From: Opitutus sp. ER46
GTDB lineage: Bacteria > Verrucomicrobiota > Verrucomicrobiia > Opitutales > Opitutaceae
Direction of reading: 5' to 3'
DNA length: 64,000 bases
Assembly: GCF_003054705.1 (NCBI RefSeq)
Contig: NZ_QAYX01000016.1
Location: 1-64,000, forward strand
Under the pieces are notes generated by a model, which was not told where the DNA came from, searched no databases, and saw nothing but the letters and a program-made list of their open reading frames with translations. Position 1 is the first letter of the stretch. The number at the start of each line of letters is the position of its first letter. Positions 24,813 through 32,859 of this stretch are shown here, in pieces. A program made the position numbers and the translations under genes.

Positions 24813-25754
24813 GTGATTTCCTTCTTTCGCAAGTTCAAGGACGGGTTCGCCAAGACCGTCTCCGCGATCGCCGCCAAGACGCGCGGCCTCTTTGGCGGAC
24901 GCAAGATCGACGCCGCGTCACTCGATGAACTCGAGGAGGCGCTCTACACGGCGGACTTCGGCGTCGAGACCACGGAGGAGATCCTGACCGAGATCAAGGC
25001 CGCCTACGGCCGCGAAAAGGACCTGCAGGGCCGTGCCGCCGCCGAGATTGGCGCCGCCGTGCTGCGCCGCGTCCTCGCCGGCAGCGAGGGCACGCTCGAC
25101 CCGGCTCCGGCGGCCGCGCCGGATGGCGTCCGCCGTCCCATCGTCATCGCGATGATCGGGGTCAACGGCTCCGGCAAGACCACCACCGCTGCGAAGCTGG
25201 CTTGGCGGCTGAAGCAGGACGGCAAGACCGTCACCCTCGCGGCGTGCGACACGTTCCGGGCGGCGGCCGTCGAGCAGCTCAAGACCTGGGCGACGCGCAT
25301 CGATCTCGACATCGTGGCGAGCCATACCGGCGCGGACGCCGCGGCGGTGGCGTTCGATGCCTGGCAGGCGGCAAACGCGCGCGGACGCGACTTCCTCATC
25401 GTGGACACGGCGGGCCGGCTCCACACCAAGAGCAATCTCATGGAGGAGCTGGCGAAGATCCGCCGCGTGCTCCAGAAGAACGACGCGACCGCTCCGCAGC
25501 ACCGCTGGCTCGTCGTTGACGGCTCGCTCGGCAGCAACTCGATCGAGCAGGCCCGGGTGTTCCACCAGAGTTTCGGCCTGACCGGGCTCGTGGTGACGAA
25601 GCTCGACGGCACCAGCCGCGGCGGCGCGCTGGTCGGCATCTACCGCCAGCTCAAGATCCCGATCTATTTCCTCGGCCTCGGCGAACAGCCCGAGGACCTG
25701 CAGCCGTTCAGCGTGGAGAACTACGTGAAGGCCGTCTTCGGCCTCGACGAATAG
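24813..25754 (+). CDS. ftsY: Signal recognition particle receptor FtsY
   Basis: A 313-residue receptor for the signal recognition particle, located at the inner face of the plasma membrane. After a short N domain (SFFRKFKDGFAKTV), the G domain has GVNGSGKTTTAAKLA, DTFRAAAVEQL, DTAGRLHTKSNLMEEL, TKLDGTSRGG and GLGEQPEDLQPF, all matching FtsY. The long acidic N-terminal region of Enterobacteria is absent. The GTG at 24813 matches the usual FtsY start; a GTG at 24762 would add 17 unlike residues. Confidence 0.96.
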   Translation: MISFFRKFKDGFAKTVSAIAAKTRGLFGGRKIDAASLDELEEALYTADFGVETTEEILTEIKAAYGREKDLQGRAAAEIGAAVLRRVLAGSEGTLDPAPAAAPDGVRRPIVIAMIGVNGSGKTTTAAKLAWRLKQDGKTVTLAACDTFRAAAVEQLKTWATRIDLDIVASHTGADAAAVAFDAWQAANARGRDFLIVDTAGRLHTKSNLMEELAKIRRVLQKNDATAPQHRWLVVDGSLGSNSIEQARVFHQSFGLTGLVVTKLDGTSRGGALVGIYRQLKIPIYFLGLGEQPEDLQPFSVENYVKAVFGLDE

Positions 25755-25840
25755 GCGCAGCCCAAGGCTGAACGCCAAAGCCCAACACGCTGAACGCGCC
25801 GGAACTCCGTCCGGTCACCGCCGCATCGGGCCGTACCCAG

Positions 25841-26006
25841 TGTCACGTATTACGTGACAGTTGCGCCGCTGCGCGACCGACTGTGAGTGTCACGTAATGC
25901 GTGACACTGGGGCGGGCCGCTCGAGGGAAGCGCGCAGAAAACTGTCACGTAATACGTGACACTGGCGCGGGCAGATCGGGCGGAGAGTGTCACGTAATAC
26001 GTGACA
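25841..26006. repeat. Four copies of a 19-bp palindrome (TGTCACGTAATACGTGACA)
   Basis: Copies start at 25841, 25888, 25943 and 25988. Copies 3 and 4 are identical, copy 2 has one change (AATGC), and copy 1 is the reverse complement at the centre (ATT instead of AAT). Start-to-start distances are 47, 55 and 45 bases. Arms of copies 2 and 4 extend by AG/CT. The cluster lies between the 3' ends of ftsY and the DUF4142 gene, where no promoter is expected. Spacers are unrelated. Confidence 0.95.
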
Positions 26007-26019
26007 CTTTCGTAACGCG

Positions 26020-26051
26020 AAAAAGAGCGTTCCCGCGGGGCGGAAACGCTC
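26020..26051 (-). terminator. Intrinsic terminator of the DUF4142 gene
   Basis: GAGCGTT (26025-26031) pairs with AACGCTC (26045-26051), with further G-C pairing inside. On the minus strand it is followed by TTTTT (26020-26024). It lies 24 bases after the minus-strand stop. Confidence 0.82.
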
Positions 26052-26074
26052 GCGAATGTGTACTGAGGTTTCGG

Positions 26075-26962
26075 TTACGGCGTGCTGCCGGTGGAGCTCG
26101 TGGCGGCGCCGGTGCCCATGCCCGAGCTCTCGGAGCCGTAGGAGCTGGTGCTGGTCGCGTTGCCCTGGCCGCTCAGGCCGGTGCCGCCGGTCGTGCCGGT
26201 GGTGTCGGTGGCGCTGCTGCTGCCCGTGTTCGAGCGCCAGCTGTCCTTGTCGGTGCGGCCGGTCGGGACGACGGACTGCTGCAGTTGCTGCACCTGAGAG
26301 AGGTGCTGCTGCAGGTGCTGCAGGGTCGAGCTCGCGAACTGGCGGATCTCGGGATCCTTGGCGTCCTTCGCCGCCTTCTCGAAGCGCTTCACGTCCTTCT
26401 CGTGCATGTCGACCATGTGTTCGATGAAGTCGCGGTCGAATTCCTCGCCTGACGCGCGGCTGAGCCGTTTGTAGTCGCGGTCCTCGGTGTCGTCCTGATC
26501 GATCTTCACGTTCTTCGCGCTGGCGAGGCTCATGAGCTGCGAGTTGACCTGCGTGTGCTGGTCAACCATCTGCTGCGCGAATTGCTTCACCTCGGGGTTG
26601 CTCGCCTTCTGCGTGGCGAGCTGGGCGATCTTCACCTCTTTCTGGCCGTCGTCTGCGGCCTTGGTGACGAACCGCTTGTCACCCCAGCTCAGCTTGCCGT
26701 CGGAGGCGCTGGTGCCGGTGGAGCCCTGCCGGCTCGACAGGTCGGTGTCGTTGGTGCTCATCGAGCCGCTGCCCGCGGTGTTGCTCGTGCTCTGGCTGTT
26801 GTAGGTGCTGTTGTTCCGGCTGGTGCTCGGCTGCGTCGAAGACCCCGCGGAGGAGGACGAGGACGATTGCGCGAACACAGCGATGTTGCCTGTAACCAAC
26901 ACCAATGCGGCGGCGAGAGCCGCGCGACGCATGGGTGAAAGGGAAGGGTTGGAGGATTTCAT
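26075..26962 (-). CDS. DUF4142 family exported protein
   Basis: This 295-residue protein has a signal peptide (residues about 1-31, ending VFAQ), a Ser/Thr/Asn-rich linker (residues 32-90), and a helical ferritin-like DUF4142 domain (residues about 92-225), recognisable from FVTKAADDGQKEVKIAQLATQKA, VKQFAQQMVDQHTQVN and DRDFIEHMVDMHEKDVKRFEKAA. A second Ser/Gly/Thr-rich tail follows. The family is secreted or periplasmic and of unknown function. It stands alone, and its own terminator follows. Confidence 0.9.
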   Translation of the reverse strand: MKSSNPSLSPMRRAALAAALVLVTGNIAVFAQSSSSSSAGSSTQPSTSRNNSTYNSQSTSNTAGSGSMSTNDTDLSSRQGSTGTSASDGKLSWGDKRFVTKAADDGQKEVKIAQLATQKASNPEVKQFAQQMVDQHTQVNSQLMSLASAKNVKIDQDDTEDRDYKRLSRASGEEFDRDFIEHMVDMHEKDVKRFEKAAKDAKDPEIRQFASSTLQHLQQHLSQVQQLQQSVVPTGRTDKDSWRSNTGSSSATDTTGTTGGTGLSGQGNATSTSSYGSESSGMGTGAATSSTGSTP

Positions 26963-27001
26963 AGCGGGTCGACTATACGCGCCGGGGGACGCCCCGCTAT
27001 G

Positions 27002-27031
27002 GGCGCCGGCCCTGATTCGGGGACCGGCGCC
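27002..27031. other. GC-rich hairpin after the TonB-receptor gene
   Basis: GGCGCCGG (27002-27009) pairs with CCGGCGCC (27024-27031), and inner CCC/GGG pairs extend the stem. No U-tract follows on either strand, so it is not a classic intrinsic terminator. It lies about 90 bases beyond the minus-strand receptor's stop and could stabilise its mRNA end. Confidence 0.4.
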
Positions 27032-27118
27032 TTCCGGTCGGCGGACTGGGTTCGAGACGGTAGCCGCGGTCGGCCTTTGCCTACCAGCCGGGTGGTTGTC
27101 GCCGCGATCTCCGCGACA

Positions 27119-29185
27119 CTAGAACTGCAGCCGCACGCCCCCGGTGACGCCGCGCCCGGCCAGCGGCGCAAACGCCTTCAGAAACGACGTGTGTTCCCGG
27201 GCTTCGGCATTCGCCAGGTTCTCGCCGTGCACGAATACCTCCGGCCGGACCCGACCCGTGCCGAGCCGCCACGACACGTCGGCATCGAGGAGGGTGTAGC
27301 CGGGCGTCGGCGTCTCATTGTGGCCAACCCGGTGCTGGGCAAAGACCCGCCGCACGCCGGCGCCAAACGTCCAGCGGTCGGTCGCGTAAGTGAGCCGCGC
27401 GCCCGTGCGCCAGGGCGGCATCCTTGGCAGCGGTACGTCGTCCGGCACCGTTTGGGCACGGACATAGTCGGCCGAGAGGTCGAGGTGGAGCTGGCCCGAG
27501 CGGCGGTCCAGAAGATGCAACGACAGCTCGGCCTCACCGCCGAGGAAGCGGGCGTCGCGGGCGACGAACTGGTACGGGGTGAGCCCGTCGGGATTGGCGG
27601 AGTCGGGGACCGCATCGGCGGCGAGTTCCTGCTCGAAGACGTAGTCCTGGAAACGCTGCGCAAACACGCTGATCGCGCCCGTGATGCGGCCGGAGCGCCG
27701 CCGGAGGCTGAGATCGACGCCAACGCATTTCTCGGGCGCAAGATCGTGCGTGCCGATCTCGTACGCCGCGGTACCGGCGTGCGGCCCGTTGGAGTAGCGC
27801 TCCTGCGCCGCGGGAAGGCGTTGCGTGTAGGCGAGCGACGCCGCGAGGGTCCAGTTCGCCGCCGGGTGATGCACGACCCCGAAGGACGCGCTCAGGCCGC
27901 TGTCGCGGTTGCGCTCGTGCGGCCGCGCGGCGTAACCCGGCACCTCCGGCAGATCGGAAGGGACGTCCCCGAGCGTGATGGTCTGCCGCTCCGCCCGGGC
28001 ACCGAGTTCGAGCCGGGTCGCCTCGTTGAGCTTCATTTCCTCCAGCGCGAAGATCGCGACGTTTTGCATCACGTATGGCGGCGTGGCCACTTCCTCGCCG
28101 ACGGCGGAGAAGTCACTGCGCGCAGCTTGCGCGCCCACCGTGCCGAGCAGCGGGCCAATCGCCACATGCGGCAGCTCGAGCCGGCCCTCCCACGCGCGGT
28201 TCTTGAACGTGGTGTTCACGGTCGTGCCGCCACTGAGCTCCGAGTGTTCGTAGTCGCCTATGCCCAGCCGGACCCGGGCGCCGCGGAACGGGCCGAAGGC
28301 CCGGGTGATGTCCCCCTCGAGCGCGAGCCGGTTCTGACGCAGCCGGATGCTCGTGGCGGGATCGTCGCCGGTCGGAACGCCATACTCTGTCTCGTAATGG
28401 CTGACGGCGACGCCGGCTCGGCCAACGTCCCAGAACTGCGCGAGTCCGGCGGAAACGCTCTTGGTCTGCGTGGCGCTGCCGGGAAGCGTGCCGCGGGGCT
28501 GGTCGCCCGGCGCCTCGGGATCGATGCGGGCGATCCCGGGAATGCGGAGATCGTCGGTGTCGCGGGTCAGCGCGTTGACGTGCACGGCGGTCGCGCCGTG
28601 CACGGCGTCGGCCGCCAGCACGGCGGCATTTTCGCGGGTGGCTCCCCCGGTGCGAAGTTCGAGCGTGCCCCCGAACGGCCGTGCGACGCGTTCGGTCGGG
28701 ATGCTCTGGTCGATGACGTTGACGACGCCGCCAACCGCGGAGCTGCCGTACAGGAGCGTGCTGGGGCCGCGCAGAACCTCCACGCGCGAGGCGAAGAGCG
28801 GCTCCACTGCGGTGTTGTGGTCGGGGCTCACGTTCGAGGCATCGAGCGCGCCGATGCCGTTGGTGAGAACGCGGATGCGGTCGCCGCCAAGCCCGCGGAT
28901 GATGGGCCGGCTTGCGCCGGGGCCGTAGGCCGTGGAGCTCACTCCGGGGATGGTGGCGAGGCTGTCACCGAGCGTGGAGCGCACGGCATGGCGGAGTTCG
29001 TCGCCGGCGAGCACCGAGGTGCCCTGGGCGAGGTCGAAGGCGGTGCGGGGATCCGGACCGGCGCTCACGATGACGGTGTCGAGATGCTGGACGCGGTCGT
29101 CGCCCGGTGGCGGCGTTGCCGGCGTGGTTTGGGCGCGCAGGCACGCTGCGGCGCAGAAGAGGGGAAGAAGGAAATATTTGGACAT
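27119..29185 (-). CDS. TonB-dependent receptor, ZnuD-like
   Basis: A 688-residue outer-membrane receptor with a signal peptide (about residues 1-20), a Ton-box-like DTVIVSA, a plug (RPIIRGLGGDRIRVLTNGI...SPDHNTAVEPL...VEVLRGPSTLLYGSSAVGGVVNVID) and a beta-barrel ending in RLQF. The SPDH-to-VID plug pattern is that of ZnuD-like receptors, known for zinc or haem uptake. Unlike the two other receptors in this window it lacks the LSPF motif. It is the last gene of a minus-strand series starting at modA, so its substrate may be a metal or an oxyanion; the sequence alone does not decide. Confidence 0.92.
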   Translation of the reverse strand: MSKYFLLPLFCAAACLRAQTTPATPPPGDDRVQHLDTVIVSAGPDPRTAFDLAQGTSVLAGDELRHAVRSTLGDSLATIPGVSSTAYGPGASRPIIRGLGGDRIRVLTNGIGALDASNVSPDHNTAVEPLFASRVEVLRGPSTLLYGSSAVGGVVNVIDQSIPTERVARPFGGTLELRTGGATRENAAVLAADAVHGATAVHVNALTRDTDDLRIPGIARIDPEAPGDQPRGTLPGSATQTKSVSAGLAQFWDVGRAGVAVSHYETEYGVPTGDDPATSIRLRQNRLALEGDITRAFGPFRGARVRLGIGDYEHSELSGGTTVNTTFKNRAWEGRLELPHVAIGPLLGTVGAQAARSDFSAVGEEVATPPYVMQNVAIFALEEMKLNEATRLELGARAERQTITLGDVPSDLPEVPGYAARPHERNRDSGLSASFGVVHHPAANWTLAASLAYTQRLPAAQERYSNGPHAGTAAYEIGTHDLAPEKCVGVDLSLRRRSGRITGAISVFAQRFQDYVFEQELAADAVPDSANPDGLTPYQFVARDARFLGGEAELSLHLLDRRSGQLHLDLSADYVRAQTVPDDVPLPRMPPWRTGARLTYATDRWTFGAGVRRVFAQHRVGHNETPTPGYTLLDADVSWRLGTGRVRPEVFVHGENLANAEAREHTSFLKAFAPLAGRGVTGGVRLQF

Positions 29186-29246
29186 AGTCAGCCTGGAGAA
29201 TGCGAGGACGGGAGATCCGCGCGGTTTAGGCGCGCGAATGCGGACA

Positions 29247-29265
29247 CATCGCCCACGGGGCGATG
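29247..29265 (-). other. Intercistronic hairpin before the TonB-receptor gene
   Basis: CATCGCCC (29247-29254) pairs perfectly with GGGCGATG (29258-29265) around a 3-base loop. It lies in the 90-base gap upstream of the minus-strand receptor gene and has no U-tract. It may be an mRNA processing or stability element. Confidence 0.4.
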
Positions 29266-29275
29266 CGGGTTTCAA

Positions 29276-29605
29276 TCAAGCCACCAGGCTGACCGGCGGG
29301 CCGCGCTCCGGATGCCGGAGATAACGCGGGGCGGCGACAAAAGGATCCTCCTGCGGAGCCAGTACGCGGGCGCAGACCGCGAAAGAAGGCGCGGCGACGG
29401 CAACGGCGGCTGCAGGCGCGGCGGTGCCGGTGGAAAACAGCGTGACGGCGCAGTGGTGATCGGGGGCCTCGACGTCGCCGCGGTGCAACGCGTGATGCAG
29501 CTCCGGGCAGGCGCTGAGGATCGCGAGCCCGAGCACAAGCGCAGCGCAGCCGGCCGCGGCGAGGCGGCGCAGGAGATCAGCGATGCGACTTGGGTGGGCG
29601 GGCAT
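29276..29605 (-). CDS. Small membrane-anchored His/Cys protein, DUF2946-like layout
   Basis: A 109-residue protein with one N-terminal hydrophobic segment (about residues 16-32), followed by a compact metal-ligand-rich stretch: Cys33, His37, His38, His41, His50, His51 and Cys52. The rest is Ala/Pro-rich. It resembles the layout of small DUF2946 proteins found beside metal-related TonB receptors, but the match is not certain. It probably binds a metal at the membrane. It lies between the beta-propeller gene and the receptor gene, on the same strand. Confidence 0.6.
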   Translation of the reverse strand: MPAHPSRIADLLRRLAAAGCAALVLGLAILSACPELHHALHRGDVEAPDHHCAVTLFSTGTAAPAAAVAVAAPSFAVCARVLAPQEDPFVAAPRYLRHPERGPPVSLVA

Positions 29606-29668
29606 GGGCAGCGCGGCGATTATGGCAAATGCGTCAAGCCCCGGGCCCGGGGCGAACGGGCGGGGACC

Positions 29669-31135
29669 TTACCGTGCGGGTTCACCGAGCCAGCGCAAAT
29701 CGTAGAGCCACCATTCGCCCCCGCGGCGCTCGATGCGGGCCAGAAACGGCCGGCGCAGCTGGAGCGCGGCCAGGTCGAGCGGGGCGATCGTGAACGTGTG
29801 CGTTCCGCCAGCGAATACCCCCGGCACCTCGGCGTGCCGAACGTCCACGCGGTTGGTCGCGGCATCGACCGATAATGCGGCGCCCCGCAGGGCAAAACCG
29901 CGCAACTGCTCCGGAGTTGGCGTGCAGTGGCAGGATGCTTCGCTGGCCAGCAGTTCACCCTCTGCAATGGAGGCCCGCGAGACGCGCAGGCCCTCCGGCG
30001 TGGCGAGCACGATGAGCAACCGGGCTTGCCCCTGTCCGCCGGCGTAGTCCTGCAACAACAGCAGCCGCGGCACGCCGCGCGCAGCGCCAGCCGGCGCGAG
30101 CTCGACGGGCTCGTTTGCGGCAAACTCAGGGTTGATTCGGCGCAACCACGCGCTGCCATCCGCTTCCACCCAGCTTGCGAGCACGGTGCCGTCGCTCAGC
30201 AGGACCGTATCGACGCGACCGGCGGGCCGGCCGCGGTCGAGCCGCAGCGGCATCAGCCAGCGGCCCGCGGCGTCGGGGGAGTAGGAGGCGAGGACGCGCG
30301 GCTCGCCGTCCGCGGCCGTGAACCACACGGCGGCGACGCGGCTGCCATCAGTGGCGAGTCGCGGGCCGTTTACGGGACAGGCGGTGATCTTCCAGCCATC
30401 CGGGCTCAAGTCGGCCGGGGCGTCCCAGGACGACCCGCGAAATCGCGCGACGCGGATGTCACGGACCTCGTCGGCGGAGCGGCCGCGGTAGGCAAGCAGG
30501 GCGCCGCCGTCGAGCAGTGGCACGAGCGTGGTCGGGCAACAGTCGCAAACGCGGGCGTCGACGCGCTCTTCGGAGGCAGGGTCGCCGAGGATTCGGGCGT
30601 AGAGCTGCTGGACGGCCGGGCCGGTGGCCGGTTTGCGGCCGTCGAGCCACGCCGCGAGGACGCGCCCATCGGCCAGGCGGGTGAGCGAGACGTTTTCGAC
30701 CGGCGCGGCGTCCGGACCCCAGCGCTCCGGTGCAGTCCACGTGGCGCCCCTATCGCGCGATTCTGCGACGAACGCGGCGCCGCGGCCGTCGCACCACAGC
30801 GCGTGGATGCGGCCGTCGCCGGCGATCGCGAGTTGGGGGACGTCGGTGGAACTGGGCACGATCGACGCGGCGGTGGCGATGTCGCGGGTTGGGAGCCAGG
30901 AGGACTCGGCGGGAGCGAAACGCGCCGCACGCAGCCGGAAGTGCGGCTGCCCTGCGGCGGCGGGCTCGACCCACGAAAGCCAGACCGTTCCGTCGGGCGC
31001 TTGCGCGAACGCAGGAGCGGCGGCCTGCGCGCCGGCCGGGGAAGGCAGGGGAGTGAATGTGAACGCTGTCGCGGATACGGCCGGCGCGACCGCGACCGCG
31101 AGGGCGAGGCAGGAAACGGAAAGCAGGAATCGCAT
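29669..31135 (-). CDS. Exported beta-propeller protein (BNR/sialidase-like) with CxCC motif
   Basis: This 488-residue protein has a signal peptide (residues 1-22) and repeated propeller strands (GTVWLSWVEP, GRIHALWCDGRG, SRDRGATWTAP, DGRVLAAWLDGR, GTVLASWVEADGSAW). The Asp-box SRDRGATW suggests a sialidase-like fold, but sialidase catalytic residues are not evident, so hydrolysis is doubtful. It carries cysteine motifs RVCDCCPT (Cys197, 199, 200), TACPVNGP (Cys253) and SCHCTP (Cys402, 404), which could bind metal. A C-terminal stretch (TFTIAPLDLAALQ...WWLYDLRWL) is not recognised. It begins 14 bases after the modB stop, so it is very likely in the same operon. Confidence 0.75.
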   Translation of the reverse strand: MRFLLSVSCLALAVAVAPAVSATAFTFTPLPSPAGAQAAAPAFAQAPDGTVWLSWVEPAAAGQPHFRLRAARFAPAESSWLPTRDIATAASIVPSSTDVPQLAIAGDGRIHALWCDGRGAAFVAESRDRGATWTAPERWGPDAAPVENVSLTRLADGRVLAAWLDGRKPATGPAVQQLYARILGDPASEERVDARVCDCCPTTLVPLLDGGALLAYRGRSADEVRDIRVARFRGSSWDAPADLSPDGWKITACPVNGPRLATDGSRVAAVWFTAADGEPRVLASYSPDAAGRWLMPLRLDRGRPAGRVDTVLLSDGTVLASWVEADGSAWLRRINPEFAANEPVELAPAGAARGVPRLLLLQDYAGGQGQARLLIVLATPEGLRVSRASIAEGELLASEASCHCTPTPEQLRGFALRGAALSVDAATNRVDVRHAEVPGVFAGGTHTFTIAPLDLAALQLRRPFLARIERRGGEWWLYDLRWLGEPAR

Positions 31136-31149
31136 GCGGTGGCGGTGGG

Positions 31150-31845
31150 TCAGGTGCGCCGCCGCTGGAGGATGGTCACGACGAGGAGGAGGGCAAACGC
31201 GAGGACGAGAAGCGTGGCGGCGAATGCATGCGCCTGTGGATACGCCAGCGCCTGCACTTCATCGTAGAGTGCGATGCTCGCCACCTTGGTCACGCCGGGG
31301 ATGGCGCCGCCGATCATGAGCACGACGCCAAATTCGCCGAGCGTGTGGGCAAAGCCCAGGGTGAGTCCGGCGGCGATGCCGCGCCATGCGAGCGGGACGT
31401 GAAGCCGCCAGAACACCCGCCGGGGCGAGGCGCCCAGCGTGGCGCCGGCGTCGAGCAAGTCGCGCGGCACGGCGCGCAGCGCGGCCTGAAACGGCTGCAC
31501 GGCGAACGGCAGCGAGTAGAAGACCGACGCGATGACGAGTCCGGTGAAGGAGAAGGCGAGCGATTGGCCGGTCACGGCCTGCCACCACCGCCCCGGCCCG
31601 TGCTGCGGCGAAAAGGCGACGAGCAGGTAGAAGCCGATGACCGTGGGCGGCAGGACGACCGGGAGCGCGACAACCGTCTCCAGGGCTGCGGCCAGCTTCG
31701 AACGCGTCGAGTTCAGCCAGTGCGCCAGCGGCAGCCCAACGATGCCGAGCACGAGGGTCGTGATGGCGGCCAGGCGCAGCGTCAGCCAAAGCGACTGCCA
31801 CAAGGCAGGCGAGAGACCGAGGAAGGTGGCATGGGCTTCGGGCAA
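31150..31845 (-). CDS. modB: Molybdate-type ABC transporter permease ModB
   Basis: A permease of about 231 residues with five or six membrane spans. The cytoplasmic loop DAGATLGASPRRVFWRLHVPLAWRGI is the EAA-type motif that docks the ATPase, and TLGFAHTLGEFGVVLMIGG is diagnostic for ModB. It imports molybdate or tungstate with ModA. The start is uncertain: the frame is open far upstream into modA, and a TTG at 31845 is chosen because it gives the normal ModB length. No modC ATPase gene is in the window, so the ATPase must be encoded elsewhere or replaced. Confidence 0.88.
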   Translation of the reverse strand: MPEAHATFLGLSPALWQSLWLTLRLAAITTLVLGIVGLPLAHWLNSTRSKLAAALETVVALPVVLPPTVIGFYLLVAFSPQHGPGRWWQAVTGQSLAFSFTGLVIASVFYSLPFAVQPFQAALRAVPRDLLDAGATLGASPRRVFWRLHVPLAWRGIAAGLTLGFAHTLGEFGVVLMIGGAIPGVTKVASIALYDEVQALAYPQAHAFAATLLVLAFALLLVVTILQRRRT

Positions 31846-31957
31846 GCGCAGGAGAGGGTTGGAATAGACCTTGCGAGCGTGGCGAACGCGGGCCGCGTGA
31901 AAACCGGAAAGTGCGACGGGGCGCGAGGGCGGCGGGCAGACGGCGCGAGCGCGCCCG

Positions 31958-32749
31958 CTATTCCGGGGACGAGTAGCCCTGGTCGCGCAGGATCCTTTGC
32001 GCGGCGGAGGAGCGCAGGAACTCGAGATACTGTCGGGCGGTAACGTTCTCCCTGCCGTGCTGCGTGAGAATCGCGCCATGCGCGAGGGTCACGCCGGGGT
32101 AGGCGGGGGCGGGGATCTCGAGGTACGAACCGCGGCCGGCCAGCCGGCGGGAGAGCACGAACGACAGCGCGACGAAACCCGCGTCGGCGTTGCCGGTTTC
32201 GACGAACTGGGCGGCCTGGGCGATGTTCTCGCCGATGACGAGCCGTGGTGCGAGGGTCGACCAGAGCCCAAGCTGTTCGAGGACGGTCTGCGCGGCGCGG
32301 CCATATGGGGCGGAGCGCGGCTGCGCGATCGCGAGCTTCCGCAGCGCCGGCGAAGTGAGGGCGGCCTTGAGGTCGGACATGGGCAAGCGTGGGTTGGTCG
32401 TCCAGAGCACCAGGCGCCCGCGGGCAAACGTCTGCAATGTGGCCGAGACGCCCGCGCCGGCGGCGGCAAGCTCGGCGGGGTATTGGGTATCGGCCGAGAG
32501 GAAGACGTCGTAGGGGGCGCCGTGTCGAATCTGCGCGAAGAGGCTGCCGGAGGCGCCGAGCGTGGTGGTGATGCGGGCGCCGGGGTGGTGCGCCTGGAAC
32601 TCCAGATTGAGCGCCTCGATGGCGTAGGTGAGGTTGGCGGCGGCCGCCACAGAGACGACGGCCGCCGCCGGCTTGTCCGCGGCCGCCAGCCGGCAGGTCT
32701 GCAGGATAATCAGGAGAACGATGATCAGGCGCCGACGCACGGCCGCCAC
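31958..32749 (-). CDS. modA: Molybdate-binding periplasmic protein ModA
   Basis: A protein of about 263 residues with a hydrophobic signal segment (RRRLIIVLLIILQTCRLAAAD). The mature part shows the ModA pattern: VSVAAAANLTYAIEAL, TTTLGASGSLFAQIRHGAPYDVFLSADTQYP and VETGNADAGFVALSFVLS. It binds molybdate or tungstate in the periplasm for ModB. A GTG at 32749 (or 32740) begins the signal peptide and is preferred to an upstream start. It is the first gene of the minus-strand series ending in the TonB receptor and is divergent from the DUF481 gene. Confidence 0.9.
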   Translation of the reverse strand: MAAVRRRLIIVLLIILQTCRLAAADKPAAAVVSVAAAANLTYAIEALNLEFQAHHPGARITTTLGASGSLFAQIRHGAPYDVFLSADTQYPAELAAAGAGVSATLQTFARGRLVLWTTNPRLPMSDLKAALTSPALRKLAIAQPRSAPYGRAAQTVLEQLGLWSTLAPRLVIGENIAQAAQFVETGNADAGFVALSFVLSRRLAGRGSYLEIPAPAYPGVTLAHGAILTQHGRENVTARQYLEFLRSSAAQRILRDQGYSSPE

Positions 32750-32859
32750 GGTGTGATCACGATTTCGGGGCGGCAAGCCCGGTCGAAACGACGCCCGCGC
32801 CGAAAAAACCGGAGAAAATTCTTGAAACACGAGTGAAATGCGTGCGTCGAAAGCAGGCG

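Noticed and set aside
25841-26006. CRISPR array
   Set aside because: Repeats are short perfect palindromes, spacers are few and unequal, and no cas genes are in the window.
26999-29875. A 958-codon open frame on the plus strand
   Set aside because: Antisense to the ZnuD-like receptor; low-complexity Arg/Gly/Ala composition and no motif.
31846-32079. N-terminal extension of ModB
   Set aside because: It would overlap modA and adds Arg/Pro/Ser-rich residues not found in ModB proteins.
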